NCBI GenBank assembly: GCA_032252755.1
Contig: JAVUPY010000002.1
Location: 1 to 49,999, forward strand
Direction: 5' to 3'
Length of the DNA: 49,999 nt
Source: Terriglobia bacterium
GTDB lineage: Bacteria; Acidobacteriota; Terriglobia; Terriglobales; Acidobacteriaceae
The position numbers and the translations under genes are program-made. Shown here piece by piece: positions 33,738 through 42,230 of this stretch; the stretch's first letter is position 1; the number at the start of each line of letters is the position of its first letter. Under the pieces are notes generated by a model. That model did not search any database, was not told where the DNA came from, and saw nothing but the letters and a program-made list of their open reading frames with translations.

Positions 33738-34130
33738 TCAGGAAGCCGGAGCACCGGCCGTTCTTCGATCGGTATCAGTTTTGCGGATTGCAGCATATGT
33801 GCTCTCGGCTATTCCCAAAGCCGCGAAAACAATGATGATATGGCTCACCTGTATGGGGCCGAGATGGCGGAATGCCAACGGAAACTGCCTCAGGCCAATA
33901 ACCGGCAAGAGAATCGCAGCGGCAATTCCGAGAACTCCCAAGGCGAAAATGCGCTTCGCAATCGCGATGATTGCCAGAATTCCCATGGACAGGGCAATCA
34001 GGAAACCGATTCCTATGTGAGAAGGAAGTACCTGTGGGAAGGTACCAAGCCAGATCAGGATCCCCAATACGATTGCAACGAGTGCTAATGCCCGGATGAG
34101 CATGATCAGGACTTTTGCAAATTTAGCCAC
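33738..34130 (-). CDS. Small integral membrane protein
   Basis: The 130-aa protein has about four transmembrane helices: VLIMLIRALALVAIVLGILIW, then HIGIGFLIALSMGILAIIAI, then FALGVLGIAAAILLPVIGL, and VSHIIIVFAALGIAESTYAA. The C-terminal tail is short and basic (RKTDTDRRTAGAPAS). No named family is recognised. It converges with the aromatic secreted protein, with only 12 bases between the stops, and lies just upstream of thiO on the opposite side of the map order (thiO ends 50 bases before it starts). Confidence 0.7.
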   Translation of the reverse strand: MAKFAKVLIMLIRALALVAIVLGILIWLGTFPQVLPSHIGIGFLIALSMGILAIIAIAKRIFALGVLGIAAAILLPVIGLRQFPLAFRHLGPIQVSHIIIVFAALGIAESTYAAIRKTDTDRRTAGAPAS

Positions 34131-34181
34131 GTAGCCTCCTCGAGTGTCCCCAGGTTCCTGCTATTAAAGATATCAGGGAAA

Positions 34182-35234
34182 CTAGTGAAATCTCTCCGGT
34201 GCGAAAGGAATCAGGTTCATTTCCGGCGTCTCCCCGGTCACCAGATCTCCAATGATGCGTGCGCTAATGGGGGCGAGCAGGATTCCGTCGCGGAAGTGCC
34301 CTGTGGCGACGAGATAGCCGAGGTAGCTGGTCTCCCCGATCATAGGTAGTCCATCTGGGCTTCCGGGACGCAGGCCCGCCCAAGCCTCGAGGATCCGTCC
34401 TTTCCCGAGCTCTGGCATGAGGATAGCCGCCGCCTGGTGAAGTTCTTGGATTGCCACTGGATCCACCTGCTTATCAAATCCTGCTTCTTCGACCGTGGCA
34501 CCGATGACGATCCGGCCGTCGCTGCGTGGAATCAGGTAACAGCCTGCACTTCGAACCACATGCTGAAGAGGGAAGTGTGTACCGTGCTTCGGTACGATCG
34601 ACAGGATTTGACCTTTTACCGGTCGCGTGTGGAGGGAACCGGGAGTGATATTCGAAGCCCACGCTCCGGCGCAATTGATGGCAATACGGGTCGGGTACGT
34701 AGATTTATCGGTCCGGACCGCTGTGACCTTCCTCATTGCGGTTTCGACCGCAATCACGCGGCTCCCCGTCGAAATATCGACCTTCCGGCGGTGCAGAGCT
34801 TTCGCAATCGCCACCACGAGTCGCCGGGGATCGAGGCAAGCCTCCGGCAAGAAATAGGCCGGACTAGTACATACAAGGTGAGGTTCTTTGATCGCGAGTT
34901 CTTCCGCACTCATTCTCTGCCCGCACTCCGGGCTTGCATCGCCCAGAATAGCGATGGTGCCGTGCTGCCGAAGATCGACATGGACCCCGGTGTCCTCCTC
35001 AAGTTCGAGAACGAATTCGGGGTACATTTCGGCGGAAGCTTTGGCCAGGGGCCATAGCTTCTCGTGACTGTGAGGATCGCAGTGCGCCAGCATTCCACCG
35101 GCAGCGTGGGATGCCTCGTGCCCGAGTTCGCCACGTTCGAGTATGAGGACCTTACAGCCGCGTTTGTGCAGTTCGAGCGCGACACTGAGGCCAATGACGC
35201 CGCCACCGATAACGATTGCGTCCCAACTTTTCAC
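34182..35234 (-). CDS. thiO: Glycine oxidase ThiO-like FAD enzyme
   Basis: FAD-dependent D-amino-acid/glycine oxidase that supplies iminoglycine for the thiazole of thiamine. The 350-aa protein opens with the dinucleotide-binding fold AIVIGGGVIGLSVALELHKR, then HEASHAAGGMLAHCDPHS, and ends with AGLRPGSPDGLPMIGETSYLG and YLVATGHFRDGILLAPISAR, all typical of ThiO. No other thi gene is next to it. It follows the sortase gene by 36 bases on the same strand, so it is probably in that transcript. A D-amino-acid oxidase role is the alternative. Confidence 0.88.
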   Translation of the reverse strand: MKSWDAIVIGGGVIGLSVALELHKRGCKVLILERGELGHEASHAAGGMLAHCDPHSHEKLWPLAKASAEMYPEFVLELEEDTGVHVDLRQHGTIAILGDASPECGQRMSAEELAIKEPHLVCTSPAYFLPEACLDPRRLVVAIAKALHRRKVDISTGSRVIAVETAMRKVTAVRTDKSTYPTRIAINCAGAWASNITPGSLHTRPVKGQILSIVPKHGTHFPLQHVVRSAGCYLIPRSDGRIVIGATVEEAGFDKQVDPVAIQELHQAAAILMPELGKGRILEAWAGLRPGSPDGLPMIGETSYLGYLVATGHFRDGILLAPISARIIGDLVTGETPEMNLIPFAPERFH

Positions 35235-35270
35235 GCCAGAATTGTAGCGAACGGGGAGACTGATGCGAAA

Positions 35271-35981
35271 TCAGTGTGCGACGGCTCGCTGGGACAGCGG
35301 CTCCACCGACGGAGCACCGGAAGCACCGCTGGCAGCGGCGGTGTCGACCAGCTTCGAGGTGACTACCAACCTTTTGGGTGCAGGCCCGATGTAGTACGTC
35401 GGATAGCAGGTGATAAGAGTCAGCTCGGGATGATTTGAGGGCTTAAGAACCGACATGTCGGTCGGCTGCACAATTTGCTTCCCGGTGACTTCGTAATGGA
35501 AAGTCCGGCCGTTGCGCTGAACCAGTATCTCGTCTCCCTTTACTAACTGATGTATGTGGCGGAAGAAGGTATCACGGTGTCCGGAGATAACCGAGTTTCC
35601 CAGTTCGCCCGGTGCGGGAGTGTCTTCCAAATGTCCGGGGCCAAGGAGAAGGGCCTGGTGGTCGCTACCCTCAACCACGACAGCATTGAAATCGATGCTG
35701 GGGATTGAAAGCCTGGTGAGACCATCATCCTTGAGAGCGGCGGGTAAGGGGTGTGGCGTGGATCCTTTCGTCAATTTCGGCTGATGTTGCTGCAGCGCCC
35801 ACTCAGTTTCCAACTGCTTTTGACTCCAGAACATCTCTGCGTATTCCGTACCCACGTACGCCAACAGAATAGCGCCGCAGAGTATCAGAGCTGTGGCGGC
35901 GTGTCGGCGAAAAAACGCGGGAAGCGCGAAAAGTGCTAACACGTACCTGCGCCAAGTTCTCGTATTACCACGCAGCGACAT
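35271..35981 (-). CDS. Class-D-like sortase
   Basis: Membrane-anchored cysteine transpeptidase. The 236-aa protein has an N-terminal helix (ATALILCGAILLAYVGTEYA) and the sortase core with the catalytic triad: His135 in ISGHRDTF, Cys192 in LTLITCYPT, Arg204 in PKRLVVTSK. The TCYPTYYIGPAPKRL spacing is typical of class D and E enzymes. It is downstream of a secreted protein whose C-terminus looks like a sorting signal (NLPPASSPLPL then a helix and basic tail). In diderms such enzymes do not have the thick wall of Gram-positives, so the anchoring target is uncertain. Part of a leftward run with the substrate and thiO. Confidence 0.88.
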   Translation of the reverse strand: MSLRGNTRTWRRYVLALFALPAFFRRHAATALILCGAILLAYVGTEYAEMFWSQKQLETEWALQQHQPKLTKGSTPHPLPAALKDDGLTRLSIPSIDFNAVVVEGSDHQALLLGPGHLEDTPAPGELGNSVISGHRDTFFRHIHQLVKGDEILVQRNGRTFHYEVTGKQIVQPTDMSVLKPSNHPELTLITCYPTYYIGPAPKRLVVTSKLVDTAAASGASGAPSVEPLSQRAVAH

Positions 35982-36061
35982 TCGCGGCTTCCTCCTTACG
36001 ACGCGGGAGTTACAAAAAGTTGGATGCGGAATCCTGAGTCTTAGCGGGATTTTTCCAGCTG

Positions 36062-36700
36062 CTAGGAACGCGTCTTCATTGCAGAAATTATCCCGCCCAC
36101 CAGCACTCCAAAGCCGATAATTGAGATCAACGGAAGCGGGCTGCTCGCCGGGGGAAGGTTTGAATCGTCGCTCTTTCCTGGGTCGGGCTGCTGAAACCTG
36201 AAACCGGCAATCTTCAACTCACGGTCCTTCGTTCCGGTTTCGGCGACTCCCTTGGGAGCTGTAGTAGAAGGCTGTGCTGTGGGGGAAGGAACGAAGAATT
36301 GAACAGCCGCGCGGCCGCCCTGAATCGGAGTTCCATTGGCGTCCACCAGTTCAACCGTGATCGTATGTACTGCGGGGGTGAGCCCAGTGAATACTTGCTG
36401 AGTCAGCGAGGTCTGGACAGGGGTTCTCCCGTCCATCTGCACGAGGTAATTTGGTGTGCCTGCGATTGCAGCGGGGTTCGTCAATTCGAACCGCACAGTC
36501 GTGGAAGTGCCAGCAAGGTTTTGGCTGGCGACCGGGGTCAGAATGCGAATGAGAGCGCTCTGGGACGCGGGGTTAACTGTCCCGGTAGTCGGGCTCGTAC
36601 CGCCGGGTTCGCGCGATAGAGGCGCGGACGCTGTTTGCGCAGCGGCAAGCAAGGTAAAAGTGAGTAGCGCAATCAGAATAAATTTCGCGGCCCTGCCCAT
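36062..36700 (-). CDS. Secreted Ig-like protein, probable sortase substrate
   Basis: The 212-aa protein has a signal peptide (FILIALLTFTLLAAAQTAS), then an Ig/fibronectin-like domain from about residue 48 (IRILTPVASQNLAGTSTTVR and GLTPAVHTITVELVDANGTP). A Thr/Pro-rich linker follows. The C-terminus is a tripartite anchor: NLPPASSPLPL (181-191), a hydrophobic helix ISIIGFGVLVGGIIS and the basic end AMKTRS. The resemblance to LPxTA-type sorting signals and the sortase gene 80 bases downstream suggest it is that enzyme's substrate. This is inference; the motif is not canonical LPxTG. Confidence 0.8.
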   Translation of the reverse strand: MGRAAKFILIALLTFTLLAAAQTASAPLSREPGGTSPTTGTVNPASQSALIRILTPVASQNLAGTSTTVRFELTNPAAIAGTPNYLVQMDGRTPVQTSLTQQVFTGLTPAVHTITVELVDANGTPIQGGRAAVQFFVPSPTAQPSTTAPKGVAETGTKDRELKIAGFRFQQPDPGKSDDSNLPPASSPLPLISIIGFGVLVGGIISAMKTRS

Positions 36701-37122
36701 GTCTCTCCCCGAACAATGTGAGCACCTCAGGTTACGGTCTGAGTAGAGAGTTGCCCACCTATGGCGCTGTGCTTCCGCAGCTTCCGCAGACGCAGCGAAA
36801 TCTGCTCTTTAACTTCTTCAAAACGCTGTGTTACTGCCCGTCCACAATCGTGCTGCTCATGACAGACTCATTTTCATGTGCAATTCCGATTCCAAGCCTT
36901 AGTCCTGGCGGGCCACCTCGACGATTTCTGCGTTTTTTCGGTACTTCAGTCTGTTGGTGGAATGGGACCTACAGCTGGAGACGCCTCGGCTGGCTTGCTT
37001 TCATGCAACGGGATCGCAGAGGAATGTGGTTTACTCTACCTGAATTCCCGGATTGACAGTGCCTTGTTTCTGCTAAACAATCCAGAGTTGCTGCCCATCC
37101 ATTCATTCCCAAGGAGCCATCC
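36701..37122. other. Intergenic region between divergent genes
   Basis: No credible gene is seen in these 420 bases. A short tandem word (CTTCCGCAG twice, near 36773-36791) and several T-rich runs are present. The promoter for the coiled-coil gene lies at the right end. Confidence 0.45.
37053..37081 (+). promoter_or_regulatory. Promoter for the coiled-coil membrane protein
   Basis: A perfect TTGACA is followed by a 17-base spacer and AACAAT (four of six). The expected start lies about 35 bases before the ATG, which itself has AAGGAG at good spacing. Confidence 0.6.
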
Positions 37123-37944
37123 ATGTCTGACGAGTCTGGTGAGAACTACCCTCAGGAGACAGGCGAGTCCAATCTGCTGCGGAATGTTATCTACGCGGTC
37201 GTGGGTGTCTACATCATCCTCTCGCTTTTCCTGATCTTCGACCTGCGCAGTCGTGTGCAGGCCATGGAAGACCAGCAGAAAGCGACCATCGCGGCCCAGA
37301 AGGAGATCCAGGACAAGCTGCACATGACCAGCACAGCGATTGCGCAGTCGGTGCAGTCCGTGGAACAGAAGGTAGGCGAAACCAAGGAAGAATTCGCAAA
37401 GCGCACGGCTGACTTGCAGAGGCGTCAGCAGGCCGGCTTCAGCCAGCTTACTGAAGAACAGCAGAAACAGGCGCAGCAGGTTACGCAGGTCAGCGGCGAG
37501 GTCACAGGCGTCAAGACAGATCTCGGGGGCGCAAAGACTGACATTGCGAATACCAAGACCGATCTCGAAGCCACCAAGGCGAAACTCGAAAAAGCCATCG
37601 GCGATCTCGGCGTGCAGAGCGGCCTGATCGCAACCAGCCGTGAACAATTGGACGAGTTGAGGCGTCGCGGCGAGCGGAACTACATCGAGTTCACGCTGAC
37701 TAAGAACAAACGGCAGCCCGTAGGCACCATCAGCCTCCAGTTGAAGAAAGCAGACCCGAAGCACAGCAAGTTCACTCTCAACGTGCTCGCCGACGACAAG
37801 ACCATCGAAAAGAAGGATCGGACGGCGAACGAACCGCTGCAGTTCTACACCACACCCGGCGGGGTTCGGCAGCTTTATGAGTTGGTTGTGTTCACCGTGA
37901 CGAAGAACCAGGTCAGCGGCTATTTGAGCACGCCAAAGATGTAA
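37123..37944 (+). CDS. Membrane-anchored coiled-coil protein
   Basis: No named family is recognised. The 273-aa protein has a short acidic cytoplasmic start and one helix (VIYAVVGVYIILSLFLIFDL). A long coiled coil runs from about residue 43 to 185, rich in Gln, Lys, Glu and Ala (GVKTDLGGAKTDIANTKTDL shows a repeated TD(L/I) phrase). A C-terminal beta domain begins NYIEFTLTKNKRQPVGTISL and ends LVVFTVTKNQVSGYLSTPKM. It probably spans the periplasm and has a structural role. It has a strong promoter, an AAGGAG site and a terminator of its own, so it forms a single-gene unit. Confidence 0.8.
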   Translation: MSDESGENYPQETGESNLLRNVIYAVVGVYIILSLFLIFDLRSRVQAMEDQQKATIAAQKEIQDKLHMTSTAIAQSVQSVEQKVGETKEEFAKRTADLQRRQQAGFSQLTEEQQKQAQQVTQVSGEVTGVKTDLGGAKTDIANTKTDLEATKAKLEKAIGDLGVQSGLIATSREQLDELRRRGERNYIEFTLTKNKRQPVGTISLQLKKADPKHSKFTLNVLADDKTIEKKDRTANEPLQFYTTPGGVRQLYELVVFTVTKNQVSGYLSTPKM

Positions 37945-37966
37945 GTTATTGAAGAACGCATTGGCG

Positions 37967-37990
37967 AAGGCCTGCCGTCTGGCGGGCCTT
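37967..37990 (+). terminator. Rho-independent terminator after the coiled-coil gene
   Basis: AAGGCCTGCC pairs with GGCGGGCCTT (one T-G pair) around the loop GTCT, with TCGTTTC after. It is 22 bases beyond the stop. Confidence 0.75.
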
Positions 37991-38015
37991 TCGTTTCAAA
38001 CAGGGAGACGGGAAT

Positions 38016-38546
38016 ATGTCTGGGCTTGTACCTTCCTTTAGTGTTCTGTTACAGATCCTTATTCGTACCGCTTGTATCTACATCCTGGTTCTGCTGGGGG
38101 TTCGGCTGACCGGGAAACGCGAAGTCGGGCAGATGACGCCGTTCGATCTGACGTTGCTGCTATTGCTGAGCAACGCTGTGCAGAATGCAATGACCGGGCC
38201 GGACACCTCTTTGGTAGGGGGTGCCGTGGCTGCAGTCACGCTCCTGCTCCTGAACTACGGGGTCGCAGAAGCGAGCGGGTTCAACCGACGCTTCCGGCGC
38301 CTGGTACAGGGTTCACCGTCTCTTCTGATTCACAATGGCGAATTGGTGCTGACGCATCTCGCGAAAGAGCACGTGACCGTCGACGAGATCCAGCGCGCCT
38401 GCCGCGAGCACGGCATCAGCAACATCTCCGACGTAGCCCTCGGCGTTCTGGAAGTCGACGGGTCTATTAGCCTGTTGAAGTATGACGATTGTCCCACCAG
38501 CGTTCATGCACCTCATCGGCTGAAGTTTTTGCAGAAGAAACAGTAA
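38016..38546 (+). CDS. DUF421 (YetF-like) membrane protein
   Basis: The 176-aa protein has the DUF421 layout: N-terminal helices (LIRTACIYILVLLGVRLTGK), the conserved REVGQMTPFDLTLLLLLSNA stretch, a further helix (VGGAVAAVTLLLLNYGVAEA), then the soluble domain (PSLLIHNGELVLTHLAKEHV and GISNISDVALGVLEVDGSIS). The family is widespread, as in YetF and YdfR of Bacillus, but its function is not settled. It faces the following gene, converging with it. Confidence 0.88.
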   Translation: MSGLVPSFSVLLQILIRTACIYILVLLGVRLTGKREVGQMTPFDLTLLLLLSNAVQNAMTGPDTSLVGGAVAAVTLLLLNYGVAEASGFNRRFRRLVQGSPSLLIHNGELVLTHLAKEHVTVDEIQRACREHGISNISDVALGVLEVDGSISLLKYDDCPTSVHAPHRLKFLQKKQ

Positions 38547-38608
38547 CAGCAAGAGCTCTGCTAGCAAGGGTCTTGCCAGCAACTCGCGAAATTGCATTGC
38601 GTCCTGAT

Positions 38609-39172
38609 TTATCTTTTAATCACCACCATCGGATGATTGTAGAAGCTAACGTTTGCCGATAAGCCACGACGCGCGTCGAAATCCTGCTTGGAGATCGGGA
38701 AGCTCACGATGGCGGTTCCGCTCACCTGGTTCCCGGGCGGAATAATGAGGTCGTACGGCAAACCCTCGATCGAGTGTTGCTGTAGGTCGGGAAAGGCCTG
38801 GAAATAGCGCTGGAAATTCGCGACCGAAGCAAAATCATCGTTGAACTCGCCTTTGTCGGTCTGAACGGTAATGTTGACATTCCTCAACTTGAGCGGCTTC
38901 TCGGTGAGGTTCTTCAGCGTGAGTTGCACGGTTGCCAGCACCGTCCCCTGGTTCGGAACGTCAACGGCGTACGCTTCGTCGATGCTCCCGCTGGCCACCG
39001 GTGTCGCACGGAAGAACCAGACGATAGCCGCCAGCGCGACCGCAACCAGGACCAGGGCTATGATCATGGGCCCTTTGTCGGGAAGGGTGTGCTTGGGGGA
39101 GTCGAATTCTTCGGTTATTGGAATATGTCCCGCATCTTGTGGATCGGGAGCCGGGTTGGACCGAGTCGCCAT
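38609..39172 (-). CDS. Single-pass membrane protein with periplasmic beta domain
   Basis: No named family is recognised with confidence. The 187-aa protein has a cytoplasmic acidic and Pro-rich start, one helix (MIIALVLVAVALAAIVWFFR), then a beta-rich extracytoplasmic domain (VLATVQLTLKNLTEKPLKLR and NQVSGTAIVSFPISKQDFDA, ending SFYNHPMVVIKR). The domain resembles late-embryogenesis or DUF2393-like Ig folds that stabilise proteins, which is only a fold guess. It converges with the DUF421 gene. Confidence 0.7.
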   Translation of the reverse strand: MATRSNPAPDPQDAGHIPITEEFDSPKHTLPDKGPMIIALVLVAVALAAIVWFFRATPVASGSIDEAYAVDVPNQGTVLATVQLTLKNLTEKPLKLRNVNITVQTDKGEFNDDFASVANFQRYFQAFPDLQQHSIEGLPYDLIIPPGNQVSGTAIVSFPISKQDFDARRGLSANVSFYNHPMVVIKR

Positions 39173-39260
39173 AAGTCCTCCTCGGAAAAGCGGCTTCTCA
39201 CAGTCATGGATGCCGCCAGCAGCTCACGGGAGGCCGGAGCCCCGCGGTGCATCCAGCAGT

Positions 39261-41009
39261 TTATGCCCGTTTCAGCGCCGTAACCAGCTCTTCTGCGGGT
39301 AGAGTATTCAGAACGTCGGCCTTCGTCAACCATGCCCGCCGGGCCTGCAGTACCCCATACTTCAGCTTTTCAAAATGCGTCGTGTGATGCGCGTCCGTGT
39401 TGATAACGATTTTGACCCCGCGCTCCCGCGCCATCCGCAAGTGCCGGTCGCAGAGGTCAAGCCGGTCCGGATAGGCATTCAGCTCCATCGCGACTTTCTC
39501 TTTAGCGGCGAAATCAAGCACCTTGTCCATATCGAACTGGTAGGCGTCGCGCCGAAGGAGGATGCGCCCTGTCGGGTGCCCGATGATCATCGTGTTCCTA
39601 TTGCTCATCGCCTTCAGAAGCCGATCCGTCATTTGTGCCGGTTCTTGATTGAATGCTGAGTGCACGCTTGCGACGATGACATCCATCTGCTCGAGGACCG
39701 AGTCAGATAAGTCGAGTTCGCCGTCCGGCAGGATGTCGACTTCCGCGCCGGCAAGAATCCGTATCCCCTCAATGTGCGCATTCACTTTGTGAATGCGCTT
39801 TATGTGTTCGACGGCGCGCTTGTCATCGAGCCCATTGGCGAACGCCAGGTTCTTCGTATGATCGGTGATGGCGATGTATTCGTATCCACGCTCGCGCGCG
39901 CCCATCGCCATCTCCTCGATCGTGTTCTTTCCATCGGTCTCCACGGTGTGCATGTGGATCTCGCCGCGAATATCCGTCAACTCGATGAGCTTGGGCAGGT
40001 GGTGCTCGGCCGCCAGTTCGATCTCCCCGCAGTTCTCGCGCATTTCCGGCGGAATGTAGTCGAGGCCAAGCTTGGCGTAAATCTCCTCTTCCGTTTTTCC
40101 TGCTACCAGTTTGTCATCGTCCAGCCGAACCAGGCCGTACTCGTTGAGTGTCATTCCCATTTTCAGCGCGCGCTGACGAAGGGTGACATTGTGCGATTTC
40201 GACCCCGTGAAGTACTGCATCGCCGCACCGAACGAGTCCGGCGGAAGGATGCGAACGTCCACCTGCATACCACTGCGCAACTTGAAGCTGACTTTGTTCT
40301 CGCCCTTGGCGAGTACATCCGTAAGCCCCGGAACGGCGATCACGCGATCGATCACGGCGGTTCGTTGTTTCTCGTTGTGGCAGCACTTGCCGGTGATCAG
40401 CAAATCGACATCGCCGACCGTCTCACGGCCCCGGCGGAGAGATCCGGCGGGGGTGATCTTGTCCACTCCGGCCAATCCCGACAAGTGGTCCATTATCTTC
40501 AGTGCCGTCTTATCTGCCTCGTCGAGATGGAAGCGGCCCGAGATGTTGCGATAGGTCTCGATTGCCTTCAGTATCTTTTGCTCCGACTTCTCGCTCATGC
40601 GAGGCAATTCGCGGAGCTTGCCTTCGCGCGCCAGTTTCTCAACCTCGGCTACCGATGAGACCTTGAAAGCGCTCCAAATCAGCGCGACTGTTTTAGGTCC
40701 GAGTCCCTGTATCTTCAGCAACTCGAGCATGGAAGGATGAAACTTCTCGAGCAGTTCCGAGTGCAGCGTGAGTTTTCCTTCGCGGAAAATCTCGTTGAGA
40801 TTCGCGACCATGCCTTTGCCGATTCCAGGAATCGCCAGAAGTTGTTTGTCGTTGCCCGCTAGTTCCGAGATCTGCTGGGGCCATCCCTCGATTGCTTCGG
40901 CGGCATTGCGATACGAGCGAATTCGAAACGGGTCCTGCCCGGCAATCTCGAGGAGATCGGCCGTTTCGTAAAGGATCGTGGCGAGGCTGCGATTGTCCAG
41001 CGCTGGCAT
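39261..41009 (-). CDS. polX: DNA polymerase/3'-5' exonuclease PolX
   Basis: Family X repair polymerase. The 582-aa protein begins MPALDNRSLATILYETADLL, then helix-hairpin-helix motifs (AIPGIGKGM and IQGLGPKTV). The palm has GSLRRGRETVGDVDLLI with metal aspartates at about 200 and 202 and a third at 251 (QVDVRI). A thumb domain follows, and a C-terminal PHP exonuclease domain has HMHTVETDG (histidines 352 and 354), then TDHT and a NTDAH motif near the end. The start 12 codons upstream would extend into a region without need, so the ATG at this point is preferred. It fills gaps in base-excision repair. Confidence 0.94.
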   Translation of the reverse strand: MPALDNRSLATILYETADLLEIAGQDPFRIRSYRNAAEAIEGWPQQISELAGNDKQLLAIPGIGKGMVANLNEIFREGKLTLHSELLEKFHPSMLELLKIQGLGPKTVALIWSAFKVSSVAEVEKLAREGKLRELPRMSEKSEQKILKAIETYRNISGRFHLDEADKTALKIMDHLSGLAGVDKITPAGSLRRGRETVGDVDLLITGKCCHNEKQRTAVIDRVIAVPGLTDVLAKGENKVSFKLRSGMQVDVRILPPDSFGAAMQYFTGSKSHNVTLRQRALKMGMTLNEYGLVRLDDDKLVAGKTEEEIYAKLGLDYIPPEMRENCGEIELAAEHHLPKLIELTDIRGEIHMHTVETDGKNTIEEMAMGARERGYEYIAITDHTKNLAFANGLDDKRAVEHIKRIHKVNAHIEGIRILAGAEVDILPDGELDLSDSVLEQMDVIVASVHSAFNQEPAQMTDRLLKAMSNRNTMIIGHPTGRILLRRDAYQFDMDKVLDFAAKEKVAMELNAYPDRLDLCDRHLRMARERGVKIVINTDAHHTTHFEKLKYGVLQARRAWLTKADVLNTLPAEELVTALKRA

Positions 41010-41052
41010 ACTCGGCAACGATTGTACAGGCGTTCGAACTTGCAAAACAAAA

Positions 41053-41070
41053 CCCAGCCTGGTGGCTGGG
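41053..41070 (-). terminator. cspA terminator
   Basis: Leftward, CCCAGCC and GGCTGGG form a perfect 7-bp stem around ACCA, followed by TTTTGTTTT. This is a textbook intrinsic terminator 26 bases beyond the cspA stop. Confidence 0.85.
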
Positions 41071-41095
41071 CATAATGAACCGTATTTAAAGCGTT

Positions 41096-41305
41096 TTAAG
41101 AAGCCTTCGTAACGTTTCCGGCTTGCGGCCCTTTCTGGCCTTCTACAATCTCGAACTCGACCGGGTCGCCCTCCTGGAGGCTCTTGTAACCTTCGGATTG
41201 AATCGCGCTGTAATGCACGAAAACATCGGGGCCATCCTCGCGCCCGATGAAACCGAAGCCTTTTGCGTTGTTAAACCACTTAACCGTACCTTTCAATCTT
41301 GCCAC
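41096..41305 (-). CDS. cspA: Cold shock protein
   Basis: Small nucleic-acid-binding protein that melts RNA secondary structure. The 69-aa product has the whole cold-shock domain: [15 protein letters not shown] with RNP1 (KGFGFI), RNP2 (VFVHYSAI), and the end [17 protein letters not shown]. It starts with GTG, supported by GGAGGA eight bases upstream. A leader of about 135 nt precedes it and a clean terminator follows, so it forms its own unit. Confidence 0.96.
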   Translation of the reverse strand: MARLKGTVKWFNNAKGFGFIGREDGPDVFVHYSAIQSEGYKSLQEGDPVEFEIVEGQKGPQAGNVTKAS

Positions 41306-41448
41306 TTACAGTTCCTCCGTACGAATTCAGCGGCATGGGCTACCGCTGACCAAGCCTCAACAGGTGAGACCCAGTGTGTCGGATTACTCTGTCTTGCTGG
41401 CAATGCCGATGCTGGAATTTGGCCTTGTTGACAGCTGTTATTGGTCCC

Positions 41449-41477
41449 ATTGTCCGCCTCCAATGAGATGTTGTCAA
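41449..41477 (-). promoter_or_regulatory. Promoter for cspA
   Basis: Leftward, TTGACA is followed by a 17-base spacer and GACAAT. The predicted start gives a leader of about 135 nt, similar to long cold-shock leaders in other bacteria. Confidence 0.6.
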
Positions 41478-41571
41478 TGTGGTTACTAGTAAAACCCGCG
41501 CCAGAAGCGGCTTTCGGAGAGACGCGAGCTCCTCATTCGCGGGGTTAATGTAATTCCGTCTTGCGTGTTCG

Positions 41572-42159
41572 TCAAGAGTTCGTTATCCGTCGGGCATACC
41601 AAAGTACTCCCGCTATGGTCTTTGCGTCCTGAATCCGCCCTTTCATGACCATGTCGACCGCTTTCGGAAGCGGAACCAGGCGGGCTCGAATCACTTCATC
41701 CTCCTCTGGAGTTGCCTTCCCGGGTTCCAATTCTTCGGCGAGAAAAATCGTCATGGTTTCATCCAAAAATCCAGGGCTCACGTAGAAGAACATTGCTTTC
41801 GACCACTTTCGTGCGCGATACCCTGTCTCTTCGCTCAGTTCGCGTTTTCCCGCTTCCAGCGCGGTTTCGCCAGCATCAATGCGGCCTGCCGGAAGCTCCA
41901 GCATCTGCTTGCGCGCCGCATACCGAAACTGTTTAGCCAGTAGAACACGCGCGTCTCTACCGGAGCTTTCGACGGCGAGCACAACAACGGATCCCGGGTG
42001 GCGTACGATGTCCCGCCGGGCCGTCACTCCGCTGGGCTCACGAACGATCTCCGATGTTACATAAAAAACCGGCGCGCGGTACGTGACTCGTGACTTCAGG
42101 ATGGCAGCTTTACTCTTCTTAACATTCCTGGTGGAGGGGCGCTTCACTTTGGTGGCCAT
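41572..42159 (-). CDS. Nudix hydrolase, ADP-ribose pyrophosphatase type
   Basis: Cleaves nucleoside diphosphates linked to another moiety, most likely ADP-ribose or ADP-sugars. The 195-aa protein has the Nudix box GRIDAGETALEAGKRELSEE followed by TGY, with the RELSEE core that binds magnesium, preceded by MLELPAG as usual for ADP-ribose pyrophosphatases. The N-terminus carries a Lys-rich leader (MATKVKRPSTRNVKKSKAAI) before the beta domain. The start is set at this ATG because the longer frame runs through the divergent promoter region. It is divergent from the DUF2520 gene. Confidence 0.9.
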   Translation of the reverse strand: MATKVKRPSTRNVKKSKAAILKSRVTYRAPVFYVTSEIVREPSGVTARRDIVRHPGSVVVLAVESSGRDARVLLAKQFRYAARKQMLELPAGRIDAGETALEAGKRELSEETGYRARKWSKAMFFYVSPGFLDETMTIFLAEELEPGKATPEEDEVIRARLVPLPKAVDMVMKGRIQDAKTIAGVLWYARRITNS

Positions 42160-42230
42160 AGGTGAACCAATATAGCGGATCAACCAAAGCAGGTGTTCCA
42201 GGGTTTCTGCCTCTGTTATCCTCCGCGAAG

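Noticed and set aside
39645-39665. AATGCTGAGTGC word inside polX, matching the intergenic repeat before dnaE
   Set aside because: It is within well-conserved coding sequence and has no inverted partner; probably chance.
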